A DNA stretch of 64,000 bases from Watersipora subatra (lineage: Eukaryota; Bryozoa; Gymnolaemata; Cheilostomatida; Watersiporidae), in assembly GCF_963576615.1 (NCBI RefSeq), contig NC_088708.1:52749196-52813195 (forward strand), in the 5' to 3' direction. A model generated the notes under the pieces. It had not been told where the DNA came from. It saw only the letters and a list, made by a program, of their open reading frames with translations, and searched no databases. The translations under genes and the position numbers were made by a program. This document shows positions 46,566-57,900 of this stretch, piece after piece (position 1 is the stretch's first letter; each line of letters begins with the position of its first letter).

Positions 46566-49500
46566 CGCTGAAATAACAAAATATTCATCAACAAAAAAAC
46601 TTATGTTTAAAGGCATGGCAATTACATTTGCAATTAAACAGCTGCTATTTGCTGACTACACGCAAAAAGTTGAGTACATCTTCTTATAATGATGTAAGTC
46701 ATCAACACATAACAAGTAGACCGGTACTGCAGAATAATGCTTTTATATGCAAATGAATGACTGAAAATTTATTAAAACCAGCATTTCTTCAAAAACATGT
46801 TTACATATTAGATTTTACAAATATTTTAAAAGTGGACACCGACAGTGAACCCTGTTACAGTGTATAATGACAGCCTGAACAGTCCTGAGTTTCAAGAGCA
46901 TATATATAGATCAGTGGTGAGTTGTAAAAGTGATTAAGGTAGTGATTTCGTTTAGACTCAATATTTAGAAAACATATTTGTACAAAGTTTACAACTAAAG
47001 GCTGGTTAACACTATCGCCGTATGTCGCTGATGTCCTTGCGGCGTTCATCGTCGACAATGTACACCGTGACCAGATGGCATTGCCAAAGAAACGCGGATA
47101 CGTTGACAAAATTTGCAGATGTCAAACTTCCCCGATAGGTCGCCGAAAATCGACGACAGCCTGTACAATGTGCACCATTTCAATGATGACGATTCGCTGT
47201 CGCGGATAGCTTTACCCACATTGCCAGTTGTGATAATCGCAGCGAGACAAGTATTGGATTCAAGCTTACAGCAAGAACGGGGTTCCTGCGGAAAAATTTA
47301 AAAAAAGTGAAAACAGAAGCAAACAACAGCATGTGCTTTTAATAGTGTGAACATTGTATCGACGATCACCCAAGTATTTTGGCAACCAGTGTGATGTAAT
47401 ATGAAATACTTTAGAGCTCTATAATAAACTTGGTAAAGATTAGAGCCTTATGCAGGCTATCGGTTATAACAATGGCCTAACTGAGTCATTGATTGAGTCA
47501 TAATTGAGTCAACTAACATCCTTAAAAAAAAAGATTTATACAGAAGCAGATCATCTTTCATTTTGGCCGTACAGATGAGCTGCTACTTGATCCTAAACCT
47601 TCTATTATTACATCACAGACTGTTATGTAGATGGCATCTTAAGCCACTGACTGACTATCCAAACATAACTTCCTTATTCTTCTACTTCGGCCTGGTATAG
47701 CCTACTTCATGAACTATTACAATAGAAACACATCAAAGGTTATTTTAACTAGTAATACAGTACATTGAATATGTTAATCCTGCAGCACTTGTAGTGTCAT
47801 TTTGAAACAAATAGTAACAAATCTGTGCAATCGTCTGCTTTAATGAAATATTGATTTATGTACTTGTCTTGGTTGAGTTACTTGCTAATAAACAAAATTT
47901 AACTTCACACTAAGCTCCCGCATCTAAACGTTATTATACATTGAAATATTGGCCACAATATTTTTAATCTATCAGTAATAAACGGTAGTGCACAAGCTTT
48001 GAAAACTGCAAGTCATCTCATGAGCAAATAGTTTGAAACAAACATTGAGGTAGTTGGTTATCCTCCAAGGTTGGTCCCATTAATTAACTCTAAACTGAAA
48101 TTGAGAGAATACTACCTTCAACATAAGCAGTGATGGGTCTCAACTTTATATTAAATTATTTGTCTTGGGCAAAATTATACTACTACAGCATAAAATTCTT
48201 AAGTGCTAAATTTTATAACAATGCTGCAAAAATAGTACAAGATTTATATTTCAAATTACAGAATAATCTAAAGTAGGCTACAAATAAGCTAATCTGTTTT
48301 AGAGAATTAGCCTAGATAAAAAGGGGTTATACTAGCAGATTAAGTTATCAGAATGGGTGAATGGCAAATTACAAAAAACCTATTAACGTTCCAAATTCAA
48401 AACAAATCTCTAAAAACAAAACAATCCCACCTTCTCACAAACAAATTGAGAATCGAATCTGAACATATGTTGTTCAAGGTCTCAAATAATCATGACGCAG
48501 CGAAACATCTAAAATTATATAAATACGCAAAAATAGTATATAGAGAACAATATTCACCCAACAGAATAATGATGTTTTGCTGTAAACAACTTTTCTACTT
48601 TACCAGAACTTCCAAAGTAGGTTAATAGGAACAAAGAAAGATATTTTCGAAATAACGAATAACTTAAAAGATATTGCTCACAATCATAATATGACTGTAT
48701 ATAAATTACTCTGTAAAAATAAAAACATGTTTCATTTCAATTTAGCTATGAGTAGTCACCTTAAGGTAGAGAGGCCAACCTTATACACTTCCCGTTGATA
48801 AATGGCGATTCACGATGAGAGCCAGTTGTTTCGACCTTACCTCACGAGAGCATAGCCGTGATTAGTTGCGAGCCGTTTACCTTTGTTTGATTTTGGTTGC
48901 GCCCCAATAAAATTCTAAGCAGGTCTATAAATGCTATAATTGGCCGCACCTATACTGAGAGTGAACAACTCTGTATAATATAGGAAAACACACGCTCATA
49001 TTAATGTCCACATTGTACCGTATGTATGCAAACTTGGCATAAAATGAAATAAAACGTTGTTTTGATGTCAGAATCTTTATTTAGCTTTTTCCTATAGCAT
49101 GGCTTGTGAGTTTCCTTACAATAATAACGTTTTGACTGTAATGTAAAGACAAAATTGACTATCTATGGTCTATGCAGAAACAAATGGGTAGGTCTTGGCC
49201 AATTTGAATTGACTAAAAGCGAAATGCAGTATGCTAATCAATTTGATAGAAAGCTAGCATGATTTACAAGCAAAACTTTGTTTTATTCGTATTACAGGTA
49301 AGGTGATACTACAAAATCTTTTTACATCTGGCAAAAGGGTAGGAAATGGCAAAGGTAGCTTTCTGGTAGCACAGGGAGGCTATATCACTATGAACCATAG
49401 CATTTTCGAGGAATGCTATTATACAAATATTTTGAAAAATTAGTTGTACACCTTATTTGTAAACAAATGAGTAAAAACGGTTTTTGTATTTAGTTGTAAT

Positions 49501-50529
49501 TTCTATGTCATCTACACTTAGCTAAAACAAATAATACATTAAAGCAGCAATGGTCTTTTTATCCTCTGCAACTCTAACAAGAAACTTATATTACCAGACT
49601 GTGGCAAAAATTGGTAAGTTTTAGTCAATGTCACTTCATATTTTAATAATACCTGTATTTAGTTTATGTAAAGTGAAGTAGCATTAACATTGGCTGAAAA
49701 TTCAAAGCGCTCTCCAAGTGTTTGGTTATATAGCTGGCTTATTTCCCTCTGGGCTTTACTGCTATGGGATTGTAATAATACTGGTTATTCGTAAAGCTTT
49801 CAACATTTGTGACTTATGTAATGTTGCAGATTATCCTTACCTAAATAGTACTTTGTAACTAATTAGCATTTTATATAGCTAAAAATAAACTCAAACATGC
49901 AGTTTTTGATTGGCTGTCGGGAATGTGTTAGCTCTATTTACATTGGAAAATTCTGAAAAACTTACTGTTTTGCACTAGAGAAAACACATCCCTATGCGTA
50001 ATATATGACAATTTTTTGAGCATATTTTAATATTTTATTGATTACAATAAAAATATACTTTGTTTTGATCTTCTTTACTGTTTTGATATAGTTCTATCAC
50101 TTATGGTTCCATATTCTCAAATGATTTTTTATTCCGTATCCTTAAAAGGAAGCCAATTTTGTCTGCTCCTTTCTTTGATAAGCTAGGATACCGGGCGAAA
50201 GATCTCACCACGAGTTTGGTGACCTCAGAAAAGAAAACAAGGTATTCATGCTTCGAAGCTATCATGCGGTAAGCGACCAATAAAGGTAGCCAGGCATTGA
50301 TTTCACACAAACCTTGAGCGGCCATCAACAATGGCAGATATGAGAGACAAAGCAAACGTGCGAGATTAAAAATAAAGGAAAACAAATGCAGTTGACTCTC
50401 TATAAGTACTGCACAAGGTTTCGCATTGCACATTGTGTAACAGCTTATTAAACACGCTTTCTGCCTAGAGGAAGGTAGTTTGCTGAAATGCGTCTACGTT
50501 ATAATAAAGTTACTTACTAGAACAACGAA
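46566..50529. other. region between the MARVEL gene and the intronless gene
   Basis: The two genes are divergent here, so their promoters should lie in this stretch. I see the truncated MITE at 47002 and otherwise unique AT-rich sequence. A minus-strand frame at 50101-50433 (110 codons) has no recognisable product. No TATA box or initiator was supported. Confidence 0.5.
47002..47388. mobile_element. MITE with CTGGTTAAC end (copy 2, truncated)
   Basis: It has the family end CTGGTTAACACTATCGCCGT at the left. Reverse-complemented interior stretches match copy 1 at 1233, including GACAGCCTGTACAATG and CGCGTTTC, and near the right side AATACTTGGGTGATCGTCG. The outer 35 bp of the right end are missing. 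Confidence 0.6.
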
Positions 50530-51456
50530 ATGGCGCTAGGAGTAAAGTTACCAATGTTAGGCAAAAGAAAGGAAGAAATTCCAGTAAATAAAGCGGCAAA
50601 GAGACCGCTAGACAATAGCAGAAGTTGTTATTTCCCACCAATAGGAGGTGTGCAACAAGAGGATCAAAAACAACTGGTAACAATGAGGGCTCCAGAGGTT
50701 TCATCGGAAATCAATACGGAAACTCTAAGCAACAGTGGCAGTGAAGACAGTATTCAACAAGCGAATGGTACTCTGAATGAGTCTACAAATACTACGATGA
50801 TGTTTAACCAAATGTCAGAAGAAGCGAGAGAAGCCTACAACCAAATAGTATTAGAGATGGCACCACCAGAGGAAACAGACCCATCAGAGAAGGATAACGC
50901 AGAAGTTTTGCCTAATCATCATATTTCAAGATTACCATCACCTGCTGGAAGCACAGGAAGTTGCGAAGCTGCACCTAATAACAACTGTACATGTGACATC
51001 AAGCTACCACCTTTGCACAAAAATAGCAATTTTATTCGCAGTGCAATACGTTTGCCTACACTGGTTCACAGCACTTCCAAGTCTGCACCAGTCGTTGACA
51101 TTCATTCACGGAGTCGAAAGAAGAAACGCAGACGTTCATTAGCGCCAACTGTAACCAACAGTCAAGCTCCGATATCACACACCGCAGCACGAATCGGCCG
51201 CAAAAATAGGTTAGCTAACATTGTCATAGATCCATCGATATCTTACTCAGACATTCCAGAAGAATCTAGTCAAGTTTTACGACCCTTTGAGATTACACCG
51301 ATAGGCTATGACTCCAGGTATATGAACATTCAGAACATATCTTGTGCAATCCAATACAATTCAGATGACGATGAAGATTTAGCAATGTTTGTTGTAGAAG
51401 AGGCTAAGGCTAAATGTACACATTGGCTAACATATCAGAACGGTTCAATAGATTAG
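50530..51456 (+). CDS. intronless gene for a 308-residue nuclear-looking protein of unknown family
   Basis: This is a single open frame with an in-frame TAG four codons before the ATG, a good Kozak context (GAAATGG) and a downstream AATAAA, so the limits are well supported. I do not recognise the protein. It is hydrophilic, Ser/Asn/Glu-rich and probably largely disordered. A basic cluster RSRKKKRRR at 194-202 is a likely nuclear signal. An acidic DDDED run lies near the C-terminus. A short motif recurs three times: VKLPMLGKRK (5-14), IKLPPLHKN (157-165) and IRLPTLVHS (173-181). The most structured part seems to be the last 90 residues. No transmembrane segment or signal peptide is seen. It could be a retrocopy of a spliced gene or a lineage-specific gene. 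Confidence 0.7.
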   Translation: MALGVKLPMLGKRKEEIPVNKAAKRPLDNSRSCYFPPIGGVQQEDQKQLVTMRAPEVSSEINTETLSNSGSEDSIQQANGTLNESTNTTMMFNQMSEEAREAYNQIVLEMAPPEETDPSEKDNAEVLPNHHISRLPSPAGSTGSCEAAPNNNCTCDIKLPPLHKNSNFIRSAIRLPTLVHSTSKSAPVVDIHSRSRKKKRRRSLAPTVTNSQAPISHTAARIGRKNRLANIVIDPSISYSDIPEESSQVLRPFEITPIGYDSRYMNIQNISCAIQYNSDDDEDLAMFVVEEAKAKCTHWLTYQNGSID

Positions 51457-51803
51457 TGATCACTGTTTGTCTATCATTCAGTTCATCAATAACAAAGATA
51501 TTTTTAGTCAAAACCTATTCATTGATTGCCTATTGAACTCTTCATAAGCACATAGGTTGCATAGGCTGTCGCATTATCCAACCAACCATGGTAATACAGT
51601 CACTGAACTCGGTCGGTCAATGACAGCTAATTTCAGATCTACAATATCTCTTGCTTTGAATGTTTGCATAAACAGTGCTAACCAGCCTTTGATATGGATA
51701 AAACATTGTGAGAATGGAATGCTAATCTACAAACATTGAGTCGTCATCTAGCAACCGGTCAAATAATCACAGAATACAGCTTGGAGCAGTTGAACAGAAT
51801 ACT

Positions 51804-51809
51804 TTTATT
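51804..51809 (-). terminator. poly(A) signal of SNRPC
   Basis: TTTATT on plus, so AATAAA on minus, about 120 bp after the SNRPC stop codon. Confidence 0.6.
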
Positions 51810-51812
51810 ATC

Positions 51813-51818
51813 AATAAA
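51813..51818 (+). terminator. poly(A) signal of the intronless gene
   Basis: AATAAA on the plus strand, about 360 bp after the stop of the 308-residue frame. It stands 3 bp from the opposite-strand signal of SNRPC. Confidence 0.55.
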
Positions 51819-51930
51819 AACTGTACAATACTTTTAAACAGCTAGAATTCGACGGCTAATTATGAGTACAATCTACATGTATGTATAAGCATTTCCTGCC
51901 TTAAATCTGCACATGGTGCTTGGAAAAATC

Positions 51931-54900
51931 TCAACGCATCATAGGACCTGGTGCTCCCATCATTGGTCGTGCTATTCCTGGACCCATCTGCATGTCTACA
52001 ACAATCGGCAACAGAATGCATATTGACTGCCTCGGGGCATAGGTTCAATAGACTGCCTCGGGGCATAGGTTCAATAGAACAGCTAGTAATTCTTCTCTTG
52101 GGACGATAAGCCTAAAACTACCGGGTAGAACAAAAATACTACAGTATTGAATTTTATTGAAAGACAAAAGCATTCAGTAGATTTCTTTAAATTCGGGTTC
52201 ACAGTTGCTAAAGCAAACATTAAAAATTGGCTAGGATAAACAAGGTCATTGCAGCACAGCCTTTAGTAGTGGAGCTTGCTTTGCAATAAGAGATTTCAAA
52301 TTATACTGACATTAGATATCATAATATGCAACTCTCCTATGGAATACTGACACCACTGATATTAGATATCATCATATACAACTCTCCTATGGAATACTGA
52401 CACCACTGATATTAGATATCATCATATACAACTCTGCTATGGAATACTGACACCACTGATATTAAATATCATCATATACAATTCTCCTATGGAATACTGA
52501 CACACTGACATAAGATATCATAATATACAACTCTACTATGGAATACTGACACACTGACATAAGATATCATCATATACAACTCTCCTATAGGAGACTAACA
52601 CCACTGATATTAGATACCATAATATACAATCTCCTATGGAATACTGACACAACTGACGTTAGATATCATAATATGTGTCGCGGTCACAGAAACCATGGTT
52701 AAGTCGCAAATCACGAAGTTGAGCTATCCGACTTTGAAGTTGCACCAACTGAATTTATAATATTGGTAACCATTTTTGTAACGCGTGCATCTGGACCAAT
52801 CAAAGAGTGATCTTTCTGAATCTGAAGTCAGTTTAGCCAATAAAAGTCTTCAACCCTCGGAAAAAACCCTCTTAAAACCGTTGCTAAGCTAAACAGGAAG
52901 TACTGAAAAATGGCGTTCGATAAATATGATCGTTTCTTTTTGCCGATTTTAAAGATAACTCTGACATTTTGGACACTTATAATCAGTACTTTGGTGTTCC
53001 AACTGATGTCAAAAGCAGTACAAGTAAAGGGAATTACGATGATAATTTCCTAACAATTCTTAAAAGATTATTACATTATTTAATCATAAGAATAATTATT
53101 CGATTTTATAGGATTATTATCAGATTTAATTATAAGAATAATTATTCGAATTTCCAAGATCGAAGTATATAGTGACCGATAGTGTGCAATATGTTACTGT
53201 TGTTACTTTTTTAAAGATTTTGCTGATGATTTGGCTGTGCCCGATATTGTGGTACTGCCAAGCCGTTTTAAATATCTACAAAATTAAGTAATACATTTTC
53301 TTATAAATATACAGCTATTTCTGTGACAACCAGCTAAAATCTGTTTAGATTTTTGAATTCAGCATAATTTTTTGAATAGAAACACAGAAATCTAGATGAA
53401 TATCACAACCTCTTGATATTGGTTGCTATGACGTTTTGAAATGTAAACAAAATTGGGCATTGGTTTTCGTTTCTCAAACTTTAACACCAGTTTTCTCGGA
53501 ACTATGTTTTCGCACTAATGGTAAACGCGCATTCAGTTTATTGACCATAAAATCTGCAGTAATTAAGCTAGAATCAAAATTTGTTTTGCAAAATAACTGA
53601 GAATTTTCTTTCTGTTAATGTAGATAACTCCAAATCTTACAATCCCGACTTAACCATGGTTTCTGTGATCATGACCCATATACAACTCTCCAATGGGAGA
53701 TTAGACCACAGCTTCTCATAATACAAGAGCTCATATTGCCAAGAATGCTGAAGATAGAAATGTATGAAAAACCTTTACATAGTCTTGTATATAGCAATAG
53801 ATACGGTATTAGAAATAAAACAAGTTAAATGGCTGCAGAAGAGATTGTAGCGACCTTAAAGCAATTAGGTAAACTGTTAAGTGCCCAATTCCCAAACCCA
53901 AATGTTGTCAGAGCCAGAGTATATTAAATAGAAATAAGCATACAGGTAGTTATTAGGCACTAGATAAGCTTTAAAAGAGCTTCAAAGAAAGCTTACTGGG
54001 CATCATAGGTCGAGCTGGAGGACCTGCCATGCCCATCATTGGTCCTGCCAAATGTGGTGCTCCTGGTGCAGCCCCTAAACAAAGCAAACATCATGACTCG
54101 GTGTGAAATTTGTGTAAACCACATCCAAAGCAACACTTTGAACTCACCAACACAAAACCTATTAGAGAACTGACAGTAAGTAAGCGATTGCTTTCAAACC
54201 ACAGAGTTGAACACTTTTACCGTGGCTCCTACAGTTTTCTTATATGAATAATAATCAAATATCCTCCAACTAAAAACTATAGTGTTGTTTGAGGATGAGT
54301 ATGGATTGATGTAGGTGCCAAAAAGACAGAGATGAGTAGAATATTTACACAATATCAGCCGCAGTCACAAACTTGATATATCCATGTACTGTTACACATA
54401 ATGACCAGATCTTGAAGCTGCTCTCCCGTGCCTGTAACTTCAGCGGTAAAGAAAAAACAATCCTCAATTTACATGTTATGACCTAGAAAATAATACCAAG
54501 CCCATCACTCTTTGCAACAACTTTAAAAAAGCTGTGAACAGCTGATAATTAAACAGCTAAGGCGGGCATGCGCGTAACTAACTAAAGAATTCCGTACTAT
54601 ATTTCCATACCTAGACTAGCGGGTGGAGGAACCATTGCATTGCCAGGAATAGCGCCGGTAGCCGGAGCTTGACCTTGAAATGGGTTGTTTGGCAGCTTTC
54701 CTTGCTGGTAGGCAGCAGCTAAAACCAACCATATTTATTATGACATAACTAAATAAAGCAATATGTCATTCCGCAAACATTTTTGCCCTTGTAATATCGG
54801 TCGCTAGAGCAGTGATTAATAAACACTGATCACAATAGCGACATATTGGATCCCGTATCACACAGTTAAACACATAACTACAATGTAAACAATGATATAG

Positions 54901-57900
54901 TATTAACTACACAATGTCAATTTCCTGCGATAATCTTGCTTGAAAAGATAGGATTTACTTATTTGCCTGCTGGGTTGCCATGACGCCTCACAAACTCCTT
55001 AATATCAAATAACATCTATACCTGAAACATTGAGGAGATGATTCAGAGAATTCTTGAAAGACAATAGAGAGATGGAAGCACTCATTAGCTTTGTTGATAA
55101 ATACAATGTATACCAACTGAACCCATCTGACCCCGATATTTCATGAAGCTCCTCATCTCTAAGCACAATACCTAACATTGCGCTAGAGGTGACCGATTAA
55201 CAGTAATTATCCTATATTGATTGCTGGTTACTTCCAATATGATAAGACTATATTCCTTTTGCTAGTTTATCTTTACATTCTTACTTCTTGTTGACCCTAA
55301 CAAGGAACTCCTAACATTAAAAGCTGTCACGTAAGAGATGACGACTCTTACAGAAGTCATGGCAACCTAGACACTGCTATTGACTTATAGCAAACTACCA
55401 GAGTTTTCCATGTGAAGTAATTTTTTAAAAATAGATAAAAGGACAAATGTTTATCTCTTAAATCTTGAAAAAGATTTATTATACAAAGCAACTTAAGTGT
55501 ACAACTTTTATATAAAAACCACACACTTCTCCAGTTTGCAAATAGGTAGATATGAATTGTGACTAATAAACACATCTATGGCATGTAGAGTTGCCTAAAT
55601 TTGCCAAAGTAATGCAAACTGTAATAACCAGTTTGCTATGTAAACAAAGAATCGCTAATCACTTCCTGGAGTTTCACCTTCAATGGTTTTATGCCAATTG
55701 CCAGCAAGATTTTCATCAAAACTAAAATCATTGGTTTATGATACAAAATCAAAATGTACAAAAACTACTACATCTGTTATGAGCCAACATTTACAAAATT
55801 TAAAAATAACATGTAAAATATCATTACAGTCAAGCCTCTACTTGTAATAATGAATTTATCAGCACACTGTAAACTTGAGCAAATATTTTACTCCCATTCA
55901 AAGTAATTTGCAACATTGTAATATTACAAGCGAAAACAAAAAGGCTGATGAAAGTTAGAATGAAAGGTAAGAAAACTACAATATATGTTTGATCTCCATA
56001 AACTTAGACATGAGCTCATCTATTAAAGTAACTCAGACTGAATATAACCACCTCTGCATCCAAGCCTACACTTCCATTTGGTCCTCTTCGGTAAGATAAT
56101 AAAGACACCTCCATTTCCTGCTCATTACTTCATTAATTTAAAACAAGTGGATATGAAAATGAGTTGACTTCAAAAGTCAAAGTTTGACAGTATGTCGAAT
56201 CTATTTGTTGTCACGCTAATATTACGTGACGCCAAAACTCTGGAGAATACTAAACACAATTTCAAACCCAACAAAGCATTTTTTACATCGATTGTTTTGT
56301 CAGGGCACTTTTTGACTCGCAGTTTATTAGTTAGTGTTAATGAGCCACCAAAAATTGCTTGAAATCGGATGCAACAAACGTATTGTGAGGCGCGATAGTT
56401 CACCTACATTTTTCGCTGATTTTACACAAATAGCAACAACTGTAGCCAAACTGAGAGTGAGCTGAATTGTAATTAATCATAACCATTAATATCAGCATAA
56501 ATAATTTTAAAATAAAACAAATAAAGTGATTATACTAACAACCTGTTTCTCTGATGAGACTTGAACTTATAGAAAATATTATAGGAAAAACAGAGACATA
56601 CTACAACCAAATATAAGCGTATACCTTCACCTTTGACACGAACAAAAAATTGGGTCTGCTGTTACTTCAGACAAACAGCAATAGAATCAACATTAGCCGC
56701 TATTTGCTATTTTCGCAACTTTTTCGCCCACTACATTTATTAAAAGTGAGAAAATCCAAAATGGTGAGAATCTCATAACCTCACATATTGATTGATTACT
56801 AAGAAAAGCTTAAGGCCAAAACCCATGATTGCATAACCCCAGGTGTTTAAATGCACAGAGTTGAATGAGTGACCTGTAGTGGCCAAATAATTTGCTGTGT
56901 ACCCTAGGACACTTATGTATTCGTGTCATCTAACTTTCGCGTTTTTGCGGAGTCATCCTCTCGCAAAAATTTCATGAGCGAAACTAAAATATCATAACGT
57001 ACGAGCGAAAACGCGAAATTAAATAGCTTTGTTCATTGATATTCACAATAAAATCATCATATAGAGGGACCTAGACGTCATTGATAGTCCAAGACAGCAA
57101 TGGCAGCAAGCGATCAAATTGAAGTATCGATATCGTCCACACATTTCTACCTACGAGTTACAAATACAAACTAGTGCCAAATTGAAAATTTTTGTTTACT
57201 AGCGAACTGGACCTGAGGAATCTAATCTGTTTGTTCCACTGCATTTATTTTCACATCACTATATTTTCGCACTCACCAGAGCTGCGAAATTAAGTTGCAG
57301 CGAAATTTTACTCTGTGTGGTACTCACGAAACTAAATACTAGCGAAATAAAAGTGTCCTAGGGTATATTACGATAGAGCTCTTTATTTCCTTACCTATAC
57401 TAACTCTTTAATATATACGGTAGGTATGTTACACAGCAGTAAAACAAATGCATTATGTAAAACTATGTACAAATTAAACGTAAAAGGTTTGATTACATTT
57501 AAAAAACAACTAAATTAATAATGAAGCAATCGCCATAAAGATATAGGGTATTGCTTGTTATTGCAATCTGATGTGTAAGAACCGATGTGTAAGTTGGGTG
57601 ATATCAGATGTAAGTTTGAAGGAGAAGTGATGATAAACATATCCAGAGTAACTTACTCTAACTTGAACTAAGTGAGGTTTACACTCAAATACCTTATCCA
57701 TATTATATTATTCTTTATTTTACATTTTATTGTTAACATTCACAAACCATTTCCCTTGCAATATTCAAAATGCACCATTTTGAGAAACTTCGAACAAATT
57801 TCCTACTGTATGTTGGAAAACTCATGTCTAGATGATGGTAAGTACAGGTTTAACTGTATGACTCATAACTGACCTTACAAAGTATGTAAAAGTATAATGT

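Noticed and set aside
50101-50433. 110-codon minus-strand frame upstream of the intronless gene
   Set aside because: Hydrophobic, no recognised domain, no poly(A) signal or splice partner found. It may be chance.
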